Shown in pieces: positions 46,692-60,892 of a stretch of DNA of 64,000 bases (positions are counted from its first letter, which is position 1; each line of letters opens with the position of its first letter). The stretch covers positions 1,333,001 to 1,397,000 of the forward strand of contig JAQISU010000097.1 in the NCBI GenBank assembly GCA_029339505.1, in the 5' to 3' direction. The translations under genes were made by a program, and so were the position numbers. Origin of the DNA: Unio delphinus (lineage: Eukaryota; Mollusca; Bivalvia; Unionida; Unionidae). The notes below the pieces were generated by a model that saw nothing but the letters and a program-made list of their open reading frames with translations, made no database searches and was not told the origin of the DNA.

Positions 46692-47675
46692 CTAGTCCTG
46701 ACTGGGTCGTTCCTTTTTGCCAAACGTGGACATGGCTGTTTTGTAGATGGTACCCTTCATGGCGTTCCACTTGGCTGTGGCGTCGTGCTCTGGCAGGTCC
46801 TGGAGAGCCTTGTCCAGGGCGGACACATACTCCTGTACCTTGGAAGGAACCGACATCTGTGCGGTGTTTATGCGTGGGTGTCCTTTTGGTTTTGAACGGT
46901 GTAGTGTCTTTGGTGGCTGTAGTCTCACCCTGCTGCTCACGAGGGCATGGTCGGAGTCGCAGTCTGCACTGTGGTAGGTTCTGGTGGAGAGGACGCTGTT
47001 AAGGGCAGAGCGCCTGGTGATGACCAAGTCAAGTTGGTGCCAGTGATGGGACCTGGGGTGTTTCCATGACACTTTGTGTTGTGGCTTACCCTTGAAAAAA
47101 GTGTTTGTTATGCACAGGCCATGGTAAGTGCACAGCTCCAGCAGTCTCTGACCGTTTTCGTTGGTCTTTCCAGTACCATGATATTCGAGGCAGGTAGGCC
47201 AAGATTCGTGATCCTCACCTATTCTGGCATTGAAGTCGCCGAGGAGAAAAAGTGATTCGTGTTTGGGGCATCTTTTAATCTGTTCATCCAGCTGCCCATA
47301 GAACTGATCTTTGGTGTCTTCTGAAGACGAGAGGGTGGGGGCGTAGACACTAATAATGTTGACAGGACCTGCAGTAGTGGTGAGGCGGATGGACAAAAAA
47401 CGCTCAGTGCCCCCTGTGGAAGGTTCAACCAAGTCCAGAAGATTGTTTTTGATGGCGAAGCCCACTCCGTGCTGACGGGACTCCTCAGGTTCACGACCCT
47501 TCCAGAAGAAAGTGTAGTTTTCCTCTCTGAGGGAGCCATTAGAGGCCAGTCTACTTTCCTGGAGGGCAGCTATGCTGATATTTAGCTTGGTGAGTTCTCT
47601 ATCGATGATGGCCGTTTTCCTGGTGTCATCCACTTCTCTGAGGTCATCGGAGATGCCCGTACACATAGTGCGCAC
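46692..47675 (-). pseudogene. AP-type endonuclease domain of the retrotransposon
   Basis: Contains the EEP-family motifs ALQESRL (catalytic Glu), SVYAP, LLGDFNARIG, QLDLVITRR and SDHALV. The frame is open further upstream to about 47766. It would nick target DNA to prime reverse transcription. Confidence 0.88.
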
Positions 47676-47766
47676 ATTCCAGCTTACAAATCGAAGAGCT
47701 GGAGTCTTCTTTATTCGTTTCTTTTTATTTTTGTCTGGTGTGGAATTTTCGTCTGCTTGTCTGCTA

Positions 47767-48110
47767 ATAGGTACTGTCTACAATAACAGGTACTGTCTAC
47801 AATAATAGGTACGGTCTACAATATAGGTACTGTCCACACTAATAGGTACTGTCTACAATAACAGGTACTGTCTACAATAATAGGTACGGTCTACAATATA
47901 GGTACTGTCCACACTAAAAGGTACTGTCTACAATAACAGGTACTGTCTACAATAATAGGTACGGTCTACAATATAGGTACTGTCCACACTAAAAGGTACT
48001 GTCTACAATAACAGGTACTGTCTACAATAATAGGTACTGTCCACACTAAAAGGTACTGTCTACAATAACAGGTACTGTCTACAATAATAGGTACGGTCTA
48101 CAATAAAAAA
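47767..48110. repeat. Minisatellite (GGTACTGTCTACAATAATA type), right part
   Basis: About 18 copies with ACGGTCTACAATATA and CCACACTAAAA variants arranged as a higher-order unit of four. Confidence 0.9.
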
Positions 48111-48117
48111 TGTCTCA

Positions 48118-48359
48118 AAATGTTATTGGGCAGAAGAACTGTATGACAAAAGTAACTGAAATTGTACAAAATGGTATACTCGATGAAAGATAAGTATTAT
48201 TTTAATGACAAAGTAACTAAAATTGTACAAAATGGTATACTCGACGAAAGATAAGTATTATTTTAATGACAATGTAACTAAAATTGTACAAAATGGTGTA
48301 CTCGATGAAAGATAAGTATTATTTTAATGACAAAGTAACTAAAACTGTACAAAATGGTA
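48118..48359. repeat. 61-bp tandem repeat, about four copies
   Basis: Units contain GTAACTAAAATTGTACAAAA and GAAAGATAAGTATTATTTTA. The last unit is cut by the SINE. Confidence 0.9.
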
Positions 48360-48656
48360 TTAGAGCGTCCGCCGAGGGAGCGGGAGGTCGTGGGTTCGAT
48401 ACCCGGTCGAGTCATACCCAAAGCTCAAAACAATGGTAGTAACAACTGCTTGGCGCTTAGCATTAAGAGGTTAGTATTAGGACTGGTTGGCTTGGTGTCA
48501 GGATAATGTGACTGGGTGGAACATCATGCTAATTGTCTGCAGCATGATGCCTCAGTGCTAGACATCACTATAAACTGCCAAACTGCAGAGATCGAAGCGA
48601 TATGACTGAAAATTTGTTAAAGACGTTAAAAATCCTAATCAAACAAACAAACAAAT
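48360..48656 (+). mobile_element. tRNA-derived SINE, second family
   Basis: The tRNA-like head has the B-box-like GGTTCGATACCCGGTC. The body has GGTGTCAGGATAATGTG and GTCTGCAGCATGATGCC, and the tail is (CAAA)n. Related fragments are at 6387 and 31885. Confidence 0.8.
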
Positions 48657-49164
48657 CAAATGTAATGAGTGTCAGTAGTAACGTATAGGAAGAATCCGTC
48701 ACACCTTTCTAGAGGTCATGTACTAAGACAGATAGTCGTTATGACACATTTTTGTAATACACGCCTGACTATGGATGATCTCATTTCATTAGGCAGTTTT
48801 GAAATTATATGTATAATGTACTTCATTATATCACTATAAAAAAGAATACTGTCAAACTCTGAGGATGAGAGTGATTGCTATAGAAGAGCGCTTTAGACCA
48901 CTCGGCCACTCGCGACCCTGACATATTATATTGACTGTTTGCAATACACTTATATGGTTTGAGGACAGGTATTGAAAAATGTTACACAACTTCAATACAT
49001 TTGTAAGCATTTAAAAGCAAATACATAACCGCAATAAAAGCAATCAACTAGTCACACACAAAGTACACTTGTATGTTAACATCCGTTAACATCACTTCCC
49101 AAAATATACAAACTAAACAAGCGCTAACTATTGTCTCGGCTTTTAGAACTTTATATTGGTATAT
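48657..49164. other. No gene; small SINE head fragment
   Basis: At about 48882-48920, on the minus strand, GCGAGTGGCCGAGTGGTCTA resembles the head of the SINE family at 31488. Otherwise nothing is recognised. Confidence 0.45.
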
Positions 49165-49475
49165 TTTGGGATACGATTTTCAGAGCTATCTATATGCATA
49201 TATAAGAATACGGCTTTCAGAGCTATTTATTTGCAAACATGGGGATACGATTTTCAGAGCTATCTATATGCAAATATGAGAATACGGCTTTTAGAGCTAT
49301 TTATTTGCAAACATGGGGATACGATTTTCAGAGCTATTTATACGTATATATGGGAATACGGCTTTCAGAGATATCCACATGCATACATGAGGATACGATT
49401 TTCAGAGCTATCCATATGTATATATGGGAATACGGCTTTCAGAGGTATCCACTTGCATACACGAGGATACGGCGA
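49165..49475. repeat. Minisatellite, 36-bp unit in a 72-bp dimer
   Basis: GATACGATTTTCAGAGCTAT alternates with AATACGGCTTTCAGAGCTAT. Overlapping ORFs here follow from the multiple-of-three unit and are not genes. Confidence 0.9.
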
Positions 49476-49899
49476 ATAGTGAAATTGTCAGTTATGCTGG
49501 TTACTAATTCTGATTACAACCATATCTTCCCTGCCCTAGGCGAAGATCTGACGACGATCGCTTATGGGTCATGTTCTGGTGAGCTTTGAATTATTAATGG
49601 AAATGAAGCTTTATAAAATAGTAAAGCAAACCGGATTCAGATCGGTTGGTAAATATTTAAACTCTTCATCCACACTGTTTAGTCTCCGAAATACGAATAT
49701 ATATGACTTCATCTGATTGGGTGGTAAAAAAAAATTAGCAATGGTGGTAACACCATATGTTATCAGGACATGACCCCGAAGCGATCGCTGTCAGATTTTC
49801 ATATATAACAGTGGAAATTTGATTTTAATCCGATGGGATGAGCACTGTTAATGACTGATCAATCAAATCTCAAAATGTCACCTCTTGGTACTAAAAGAA

Positions 49900-49902
<3 letters not shown>

Positions 49903-49972
<70 letters not shown>
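49903..49972. repeat. TC microsatellite
   Basis: (TC)35. Confidence 0.98.
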
Positions 49973-49977
<5 letters not shown>

Positions 49978-51435
49978 AATTGTATATTGTCGTTATGGGT
50001 AGAAGCAGGCGTTAGAGTGTATTTCAGCATTTTTCATGTGACATAACATGCATATTTAATTGTTTCTGCGAATATTGTCATTGATCATCCCGACTTTTAG
50101 CGCATAACTGCACCACGTTGAAATAAGACTGGCTCTTGGGACTGCTCATTTCTGGCAGAAACCCCTCATGAAAGCAAGAAGTCGTCAACTCACAGCAAAT
50201 AAAAGATTACAAAATGTTTTCTAAAACGGACGTAGTTAAGAAGTTTAAATGAAACGTCAGTGATTTGCTAAGATAAATTGGTTTTAAAAAATATAGAAAG
50301 AAAAATAATTTTAAAAAATCAGCAACAAATTTTTATAATTTGACAGCAAAAAGAAAGAGTGCAAAACAAAAACCCAAACAACAAAAAAAAATGAAGTGTA
50401 AATTAAGAGAAATATTCAACATGCATTTTAAAGGTAATGCGTTGTATATGTAATAAATATCGTACACTGATCACAAGAGATTGACTAAACTAGTTAATTA
50501 AGTTAGATGTACATACAATGTCTTTCGTCATCACGTAGTTAGAATTAACTTCATGTTGTTGCTTTCATTCATGCTATAAGGATGAGCAGATACTGGTTTG
50601 GTCGACGTTAGTAAACGTTCATAGTAAAACTTGCGTTGGTCAAAATTTACATATTCAATACGCATTCTCATACAAGATGGCGGCATGTTCGATAGTTGTT
50701 CCGCCATGCTCTGACAAGCTTTACCCGACTGTTATTGTCCGTCAGTAGATCCTCAAACGGAATTACCAATCCATCACATTGAAACTCCACCCCACCCTCC
50801 ATATAAAGAAGACTCTAAATTGATTTTGAAGGAATTACTTTTTTTTAAAACAGTTTTAACGAGCAGAGAAAATGACAGAGGGGGGTGGGGGTTAAAACAT
50901 TACGCAAAAAATACACGGAATGACCAACGAATAATAACACAAACTTTATTTGACACATAATGATGCTTTCTGTGTCATTTTATTTGAATTTTTAAAATCA
51001 TAATATGAACAATATAACGGGTTAGGGGGTTATCTACCAAATGGTGAAAAGACCAAGTGAAAATGACGCCAAAAATTATGCAAGATCGATTGTATTGACA
51101 AATGATATTGAATATATAGTTGTTTACTGATCAATTTACTGACACTGTATTATTTGGTTAAGCCTCTTCGATGCAGTAGACTTGCTTAGGCCTTTATCTA
51201 AGCTGTTTAAAACAGAAAACATATTAATATCGACATATTTTCCAGCAGAGTACATTGAATTAATTTGTTTCACCGATATCCAGATTAAATGTTTTGGTAT
51301 TTTTTGTGTTTACCGGCTGTCCCACGTTTACTGTTTTCACTTGGGGTAATTGCATGAAGATTTTCAAGGTTATCTTTTATATTCGAGTTAATATGATCAA
51401 TCAAGAGACGTTCATTAAATACGCCATTGAAACAC

Positions 51436-51469
<34 letters not shown>

Positions 51470-52349
51470 GAATACTTTGTATAGCGTCTAATGTTCAAAA
51501 GCTCTAAGCGCTTTACAACATCTATACTGATATGACTAACAAAACATAAACAAAACACCATGAAAGTGTTTCTGGGCCCTGGTATGCAAAAGAACATTGT
51601 CTATATGACTTCGTTTTCATAGTGGGAATACTGACTATATGAATGTCAGAAGAGGAGCGTAGGTATCTCGCTGGTGTGTACACATTGGTGAGGTCGGATA
51701 GGTATGCTGGACTGGAGTCCGTCAGTGAAATGTAGCACATAGAACACATTTTGTGTTTGATTCTGGATCGAATGGACAGCCAGTGTAGGGTATAGAGCAG
51801 CGCGGTGTTGTGCTCTGATCATAATACTCTAAAGATGATCTGAGCAGTTGTGTTTTTAACGTTTGGACGCTTCTGGAGTAGATAGTCCATTCATGAAAGT
51901 ACTAATGAACACACCAGTGGTCCAGTGGCATCAACTGAAAGACTGTTTGAATTCAAATAAGATACAAGTTGGGTTAGAACAGATTGTTCTAAGACTTTTG
52001 ATATGAACGGGAGATTAGAAACTGGGCGCTAGTTCTTTAAATCGTTATTGTCAGTGTTGGTTTCTTCAGCAGAGGCTTTTTACAACGGCAGTTTCGAAAA
52101 ATGATGGGAATTCCCCGGATGAGAAAAAAATATTAATAACATCAGTTAGTGAAGAGACAGGTTCAAATGCTTCTGAAGGTTGTTGCTGAAATTTTGTATG
52201 GTGACGACTAGTCAATGGAAATTGTGTTGTCAAGCGTATCTCTAATGGATTGCACTTTGTCACGGAAGAAATTTGCAAATAGGTCAGGAAGGTCTACTGG
52301 AGAGAAGGTAGTTGGAAGTGGTGTACATTTGTTCCTTTACGATAAAACT
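49973..52349. other. No recognisable gene; ATA microsatellite
   Basis: (ATA)n lies at about 51437-51467. The ORFs are short and without motif. Confidence 0.4.
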
Positions 52350-52431
52350 ATAGATAAGACAATGTTTCATTTGTTTTACTTCCATAAATTCCAATACCGA
52401 TTATAATGTAACCAACGTTATTGATAATGAG

Positions 52432-52719
52432 ATGATACATCGGCGGCGTGAAGAGGGCATATATACAGTCACGGTTGAGTATAGATTATTCCAATTACTC
52501 CAGCGCGAAACGAATTTGACATTGACGAATTTGCACGAACAACGTGATATAACTAATTTTGTTTCATTGTCAAGCGCTATTGCGAAAAGGCAATCATATT
52601 TGTCTCGACAATATGAAACTCGGCCAGCTGTAAGTGTACATGCCGAACAACTAAATGGTTGGAGTCTATTAGGATTTCAACAAAGCGAGACGAATAGTCC
52701 AAACAGCCAAATAATATAA
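52432..52719 (+). CDS. Hypothetical small protein
   Basis: 95 codons, and the frame is open upstream to about 52350. Glu/Arg/Gln-rich and helical, with no recognised domain. It lies just beside, and convergent with, the Polinton-like fragment at 52754-53060. It could be a further piece of that element, an exon or chance. Confidence 0.25.
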   Translation: MIHRRREEGIYTVTVEYRLFQLLQRETNLTLTNLHEQRDITNFVSLSSAIAKRQSYLSRQYETRPAVSVHAEQLNGWSLLGFQQSETNSPNSQII

Positions 52720-52753
52720 TAATAATCCCAAAATAGTAACAACATTTTTAGGG

Positions 52754-53060
52754 TTATTTTATTTTCATCAGTGGTGTGCTGTTATGATATGTCACGACAT
52801 AGAACTTCAATACTTCATCACGTGTGTCCAATACATTACCGTCTTGGTCGGTTAGATTAAAACGTATTCGTGACAGCAATGGATTATGATATTGTAAATA
52901 AACGGGAGTAACGAGCACCGACACAATCAAATCACCCTGAGAAAGGCTGTAATGAACATATCCCTGATTGACCTGCCCATGCAATGACTCAGTATAGCTG
53001 CCTTTGACTTCGTCACAGACTACATTAACAACACCCCATATTGTTGTCTGTGTTGGTAAT
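52754..53060 (-). pseudogene. Fragment of a third Polinton-like element
   Basis: The minus-strand reading matches the C-terminal domain at 10143-10433 over about 85 residues. VVCDEVKGSY matches LVCDVIEGSY, and TPVYLQYHNPLLSRIRF matches NPVYMRCHNNSLTRINF. LTDQ is followed by an EVL block. The frame is open from about 53060, before an ATG at 52984. No neighbouring element gene was recognised. Confidence 0.7.
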
Positions 53061-54399
53061 ATTAAATACTAGATTGGTGTGTCACCGGCTAATACCTTAA
53101 TTCTTTCGATGGTGCCAATCCAGTGGAATCGAAATAAACAACTCTTCTCGCCATTTGGTCGATTACCCCCTCCCTTCCTTAATATGTTGTTCATATTGTT
53201 ACTAAAACTCAAATATAATAACACATAAAAACATCACGATATCAGCAAATAGTTTATGTTATCATCCGTTGGTCATTCCAAACGTTTCATTTTTGTTTGC
53301 TTCATTTTTTCAACCTCTACCCCCTCCCCGGCCGCCATTTTGTCTGCTCAAATTTTCTGCTGATTGATTTACGCTTTTTTAAAAATGTATCTTCATTTGT
53401 TACACATAATATATGATAGGCACCTTAGTTCTGTTCAACTAAATATAACACTTTTTAGCATGATCGTTTTTTTTTGTTCTTTCTCATTTATTCTTTCTTT
53501 CTTTTTTCTTCCTTCTTTTTCTCATCCTTGATACGCACACAAATTGTATTCCCACTCTGAAGGGACACAAGACCCGAAAGATAAATCGCATAAGGCGGTC
53601 TTGATGACGAGAATTTAAGGTCGACCTAGTTTGGGCGTGACAGCACAATGGTACACTAGCCTAGCGCAGATTCTCACAGCATCCAACGACATAAGCCAAA
53701 CTATATTTGGAAAGAAACGATCAATGACATGCAAAAGCTGTTATTCCACGTATGCTGCCTGCGTCATTGTTAAATCTAAAGACGCGAATGCTGGAATACG
53801 AATCAATATGTCATTGATGTAGTTTTCTGCCTGTAACTGAATGAAAAACATAAGACTTTTTAACCGCAGGTTTTTGTGAGACGGATATTGTATAACAAAC
53901 ATTGTCAAGAACGAAACTAATTTCAGTAGGGTGCGATTATTTTCCTTCATACTTAAAGTCATTTTATTTGAACAAGAATTATAGAGCTAAGCATAAAGAC
54001 GTTCGAAAACAACACACTTGTTAGTTTGAACTCTTGTACTAACGACGACTATTGATACGACAAAAATAACTGATTTTACAAAGAGAAGCTTATACAAATT
54101 AAATTTTTGAAAAAATAGACATATGGTGACACTGATATCTCAAGAAATTGTTATGATTTAGTGCGTTATTATATTGAGAGACTCACCTCCGGATCTCAGA
54201 GACATGCAAGAAAAGGTTACAAAGACACTACTGATTGACTTGAAAACACCGGTAATTTGATAATTGTCTGATGACTATATGCATGTTAACAGTATTTAAT
54301 TACGGTGCAGATGTATGCGATTTTAATCCAGCTACGTGTAAAGATTGAGTGCAGAAAATGTTTTGTAATCAATGACTCAGAAGCGAACGATCAACAGCT
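53061..54399. other. No recognisable gene
   Basis: T-rich tracts near 53468-53520. The ORFs at 53631-53962 lack motifs. Confidence 0.4.
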
Positions 54400-57300
54400 G
54401 ATGTTTTCCTATCAGGAAGAATGTCTATGTCTAATATGTCAAGAAGAATGCCCATGTCTAACATGTCATGAAGAATGCCCAATGTCTACTATGTCAGATA
54501 GAATGCCAATGTCTACTATGTCAGGATGAATGCCAATGTCTATTACAGGAATAATGGCAATGTCTGCTATATCAGGATGCATGCCAATATCTACTAAATC
54601 AGGATGAACGTCCATGTCTACTATATCAGGATGAATGCCCATGTTTACTATATCAGGATGCATGCCAATGTCTACTATATCAGGATGAATGCCAATGTAT
54701 AGGAAGAATGCCAGTGTCTGCTATTTCAGGATGAATGCCCATGTCTACTATATCAAGATGAATGCCCATGTCTACTTTATCAGGATGCATGCCAATGTCT
54801 GCTATATCAGGATGCATGCCAATATCTACTAAATCAGGATGAACGCCCATGTCTACTATATCAGGAAGAATGCCAATGTCTGCTATATCAGGATGAATGC
54901 CCATGTCTACTATATCAAGATGAATGCCCATGTCTACTATATCAGGATGCATGCCAATGTCTGCTATATCAGGATGAATGCCCATGTCTACTATATCAGG
55001 ATGAATGCCCATGTCTGCTATATCAGGATGAATGTCAATGTCTAGTAAGAATGCCAGTGTCTGCTATATCAGGATGAATGCCCATGTCTACTATATCAAG
55101 ATGAATGCCCATGTCTACTATATCAAGATGAATGCCAATGTCTATTACATCAGGAAGAATGCCAATGTCTGCTATATCAGGATGAATGCCCATGTCTACT
55201 ATATCAAGATGAATGCCCATGTCTACTATATCAGAATGAATGCCAATGTCTGCTATATCAGGATGAATGCCCATGTCTACTATATCAGGATGCATGCCAA
55301 TGTCTGCTATATCAAGATGAATGCCCATGTCTACTATATCAGGATGAATGCCGATGTCTACTATATCAGGATGAATGCCCATGTCTACTATATCAAGATG
55401 AATGCCCATGTCTGCTATCTCAGGATGAATGCCAATGTCTGCTATATCAAGATGAATGCCAATGTCTGCTATATCAGGATGAATGCCAATGTCTACTATA
55501 TCAGGATGCATGCCAATGTCTGCTATATCAAGATGAATGCCCATGTCTACTATATCAGGATGAATGCCGATGTCTACTATATCAGGATGAATGCCCATGT
55601 CTACTATATCAGAATGAATGCCAATGTCTGCTATATCAGGATGAATGCCAATGTCTGCTATATCAAGATGAATGCCAATGTCTGCTATTTCAGGATGAAT
55701 GCCAATGTCTACTATATCAAGATGAATGCCCATATCTACTATATCAGCATGAATGCCAATGTCTGCTATATCAGGATGAATGCCAATGTCTGCTATATCA
55801 GGATGAATGCCAATGTCTGCTATTTCAGGATGAATGCCAGTGTCTACTATATCAAGATGAATGCCTATATCTACTATATCAGGATGAATGCCAATGTCTG
55901 CTATATCAAGATGAATGCAAATGTCTACTATATCAAGATGAATGCCAATGTCTACTATATCAGGATGCATGCTAATGTCTTCTATATCAGGATGAATGCC
56001 CATTTCTACTATATCAGGATGAATGCCCATGTCTACTATATCAGGATGAATGCCCATGTCTACTATATCAGGATGAATGCCAATGTCTGCTATATCAAGA
56101 TGAATGCCCATGTCTACTATATCAAGATGAATGCCCATGTCTACTATATCAGGATGAATGCCAATGTCTATTACATAAGGAAGAATGCCAATGTCTGCTA
56201 TATTAGGATTCATACCAATGTCTAGGAAGAATGCCAGTGTCTGCTATATCAGGATGAATGTCAGTGTATACTATATGATTATGAATGCCAATGTCTGCTA
56301 AATCAGGATGAATGCCTGTTTCTGCTATATCAGGATGAATGCCAATGTCTGCTATATCAGAATGAATGCCAGTGTCTACTCTATCAGGATGAATGCCAAT
56401 GTCTGCTATATCAGGATGAATGCTAATATCTGCTATATCAGGACGAAAACCTATGTCTACTACATCATTATGAATGCACATATTGACTAAATCAGGATGA
56501 ACGCCAGTGTCTGCTAAATCAGGATGGATGCCAATGTCTGCTATATCAGGATGAATGCCAGTGTCTACTAAATCATTATGAATGCCCATGTCTACTATAT
56601 CAGGATGAATGCCAATATCTGCTATATCAGGACGAAAACCTATGTCTACTAAATCATTATGAATGCCCATATTGACTAAATCAGGATGAATGCCAGTGTC
56701 TGCTATATCAGGATGAATGCCAGTGTCTGCTATATCAGGATGAATGCCAATGTCTGCTATATCAGGATGAATGCCAATGTCTACTATATCAGGATGCATG
56801 CACATGTCTAGTATATCAAGATGAATGCCAATGTCTACTATATCAAGATGAATGCCCATGTCTATTACATCAGGAAGAATGCCAATGTCTGCTATATCAG
56901 GATGAATGCCAATGTCTGCTATATCTGGATGCATGCCAATGTCTGCTATATCAGGATGCATGCCAATGTCTGCTATATCAGGATGAATGCCCATGTCTAC
57001 TATATCAAGATGAATGCCAATGTCTACTATATCAGGATGAATGCCAATGTCTATTACATAAGGATGAATGCCAATGTCTGCTATATCAGAATGAATGCCA
57101 ATGTCTACTCTATCAGGATGAATGCCAATGTCTGCTATATCAGGATGAAAACCTATGTCTACTGAATCATTATGAATGCACATATTGACTAAATCAGTAT
57201 GAATGCCAGTGTCTGCTAAATCAGGATGAATGCCAGTGTCTGCTATATCAGAATGAATGCCAATGTCTATTACATAAGGAAGAATGCCAATGTCTGCTAT

Positions 57301-60300
57301 ATCAGGATGCATACCAATGTCTAGGAAGAATGCCAGTGTCTGCTATATCAGGATGAATGCCAATGTATACTATATCATTATGAATGCCAATGTCTGCTAA
57401 ATCAGGATGAATGCCAGTGTCTGCTATATCCGGATGAATGCCAATGTATGCTATATGAGAATGAATGCCAATGTCTGCTAAATCAGGATGAATGCCAGTG
57501 TCTGCTATATCCGGATGAATGCCAATGTATGCTACATGAGAATGAATGCCAATGTCTACTCTATCAGGATGCATGCGAATGTCTTCTATATCAGGATGAG
57601 TGCTAATATCTTCTATATCAGGACGAAAACCTATGTCTACTAAATCATTATGAATGCCCATATTGACTAAATCAGGATGAATGCCAGTGTCTGCTAAATC
57701 AGGATGAATGCCAATGTCTGCTATATCAGGATGAATGCCAGTGTCTACTAAATCAGGATGAATGCCCATGTCTACTCTATCAGGATGAATGCCAATGTCT
57801 GCTATATCATTATGAATGCCAATATCTGCAATATCAGGATGAATGTCAATGTCTGCTATATCAAGATCAATGACAATGTCTGCCATATCAGGATGAATGC
57901 CAGTGTCTACTAAATCAGGATGAATGCCCATGTCTACTCTATTAGGATGAATGCCAATGTCTGCTAAATCAGGATGAATGCCAGTATCTACTATATCAGG
58001 ATGAATGCCAATGTCTGCTATATCAGGATGAATGCCAATGTCTGCTATATCAGGATGAATGCCAATGTCTGCTATATCAGGATGAATGCCAATGTCTGCT
58101 ATATCAGGATGCATGTCCATATCTACTAAATCAGGATGAATGCCAATGTCTTCTACATCATTATGAATGCCAATGTCTACTAAATCAGGATGAATGCCAA
58201 TGTCTACTCTATAAGGATGAATGCCTATGTCGACTCTATCAGGATGAATGCCAATGTCTGCTATATCAGGATGAATGCCAGTATCTGCTATATCAGGATG
58301 ATTGCCAATGTCTGCTATATCAGGATGAATGCCAATGTCTACTCTATCAGGATGAATGCCCATGTCTACTCTATCAGGATGAATGCCAATGTCTGCTATA
58401 TCAGGATGAATGCCAGTATCTGCTATATCAGGATGATTGCCAATGTCTGCTATATCAGGATGAATGCCAATGTCTACTATATCATTATGAATGCCAATGT
58501 CTGCTAAATCAGGATGAATGCCAGTGTCTGCTATATCCGGATGAATGCCAATGTATGCTATATCAGAATGAATGCCAACGTCTACTCTATCAGGATGCAT
58601 GCGTATGTCTTCTATATCAGGATGAGTGCTAATATCTTCTATATCAGGACGAAAACCTATGTTTACTAAATCATTATGAATGCCCATATTGACTAAATCA
58701 GGATGAATGCCAGTGTCTGCTAAATCAGGATGAATGCCAATGTCTGCTATATCAGGATGAATGCCAGTGTCTACTAAATCAGGATGAATGCCCATGTCTA
58801 CTCTATCAGGATGAATGCCAATGTCTGCTATATCATTATGAATGCCAATATCTGCTATATCAGGATGAATGCCAATGTCTGCTATATCAAGATCAATGAC
58901 AATGTCTGCCATATCAGGATGAATGCCAGTGTCTACTAAATCAGGATGAATGCCCATGTCTACTCTATCAGGATGAATGCCAATGTCTGCTAAATCAGGA
59001 TGAATGCCAGTATCTACTATATCAGGATGAATGCCAATGTCTGCTATATCAGGATGAATGCCAATGTCTGCTATATCAGGATGAATGCCAATGTCTGCTA
59101 TATCAGGATGAATGCCAATGTCTGCTATATCAGGATGAATGCCAATGTCTGCTATATCCGGATGAATGCCAATGTCTGCTATATCAGGATGCATGTCCAT
59201 ATCTACTATATCAGGATGAATGCCAATGTCTTCTACATCATTATGAATGCCAATGTCTACTAAATCAGGATGAATGCCAATGTCTACTCTATCAGGATGA
59301 ATGCCCATGTCTACTCTATCAGGATGAATGCCAATGTCTGCTATATCAGGATGAATGCCAATGTCTGCTATATCAGGATGAATGCCAATGTCTGCTATAT
59401 CAGGATGAATGCCAATGTCTACTATATCATTATGAATGCCAATGTCTGCTATATCAGAATGAATGTCAATGTCTACTAAATCAGGATGAATGCCAATGTC
59501 TACTATATCAGGATGAATGCCAATGTCTGCTATATCATTATGAATGCCAATGTCTGCTATATCATTATGAATGCCAATGTCTGCTATATCATTATGAATG
59601 CCAATGTCTGCTATATCATTATGAATGCCAATGTCTTCTACATCATTATGAATGCCAGTGTCTGCTATATCAGGATGCATGTCCATATCTACTAAATCAG
59701 GATGAATGCCAATGTCTGCTAAATCAGGATGAATGCCAATGTCTGCTATATCAAGATGAATGCCCATGTCTACTATATCAGGATGAATGCCAATGTCTAC
59801 GATATCATTATGAATGCCAATGTCTTCTACATCATTATGAATGCCAATGTCTGCTATATCATTATGAATGCCAATGTCTTCTACATCATTATGAATGCCA
59901 GTGTCTGCTATATCATTATGAATGCCAATGTCTGCTATATCATTATGAATGCCAATGTCTTCTACATCATTATGAATGCCAGTGTCTGCTATATTAGGAT
60001 GCATGTCCATATCTACTAAATCAGGATGAATGCCAATGTCTGCTAAATCAGGATGAATGCCCATGTCTGCTATATCAAGATGAATGCCCATGTCTACTAT
60101 ATCAGAATGAATGCCAATGTCTACTAAATCAGGATGAATGCCAATGTCTGCTATATCAAGATGAATGCCCATGTCTACTATATCAGGATGAATGCCAATG
60201 TCTGCTATATCAGGATGAATGCCAATGTCTGCTATATCAGGATGAATGCCAATGTCTACTATATCATTATGAATGCCAATGTCTGCTATATCAGAATGAA

Positions 60301-60510
60301 TGCCAATGTCTACTAAATCAGGATGAATGCCAATGTCTACTATATCAGGATGAATGCCAGTGTCTACTAAACCAGGATGAATGCCAATGTCTGCTATATC
60401 AGGATGAATGCCCATGTCTACTATGTCAGGACGCATGCCAATATCTACTAAATCAGGATGAATGCCCATATCGATTAAATCAGGATGAATGCCCATGTCT
60501 ATTATGTCAA
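54400..60510. repeat. 27-bp minisatellite, 6.1 kb
   Basis: About 220 copies of a 27-bp unit (GGATGAATGCCAATGTCTGC...). Because the unit is 9 codons with no stop in several frames, both strands are open for over 1 kb. The longest is 1124 codons, 60676-57302 minus, with the pattern GIHPDIADI. Differences between units change amino acids freely (Ile/Leu/Arg, Pro/Asn/Leu, Met/Ile/Thr). This argues against coding selection. Large blocks are duplicated (compare 57700-58300 with 58700-59300). Confidence 0.95.
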
Positions 60511-60712
60511 GAAGTATCAAGATGTTGCTTCGAAAAGTGAATAATCTAAATATCATACTGTTATATCTGAATGTTGTGTTTATTCCTTGTGAGGTGGACA
60601 ATGAGAGGAACTTATTTATTGAAGGAAGGACAGTGCACATTTGTTTTTGGTGAAGTATGCTTGAGGCCATCATCAAACGGATATTAAATCCGTTTACCAG
60701 GGCGTAACTTAG

Positions 60713-60865
60713 AATTAAATGATTATGTTATTAGGAATAAATGATTATGTTAGTAGGATTAAATGATTACCTTATTAGGACTAAATGATTATGCTAAAGG
60801 ATTCAACGATAATGCTATTAGGATTAAATGATTATGTTGTTAGTTATTGATATAAGGACTCAACG
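60713..60865. repeat. Short tandem repeat (about 22 bp)
   Basis: Copies of TAGGATTAAATGATTATGTT. Confidence 0.8.
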
Positions 60866-60892
60866 ATTCAATTATTTTTATGATTTACATAG

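Noticed and set aside
49156..49589. Small repeat proteins
   Set aside because: They arise from a 36-bp repeat and overlap in two frames.
57302..60676. 1124-codon ORF on the minus strand
   Set aside because: It is a by-product of a 27-bp tandem repeat, and unit variation shows no sign of protein-level constraint.
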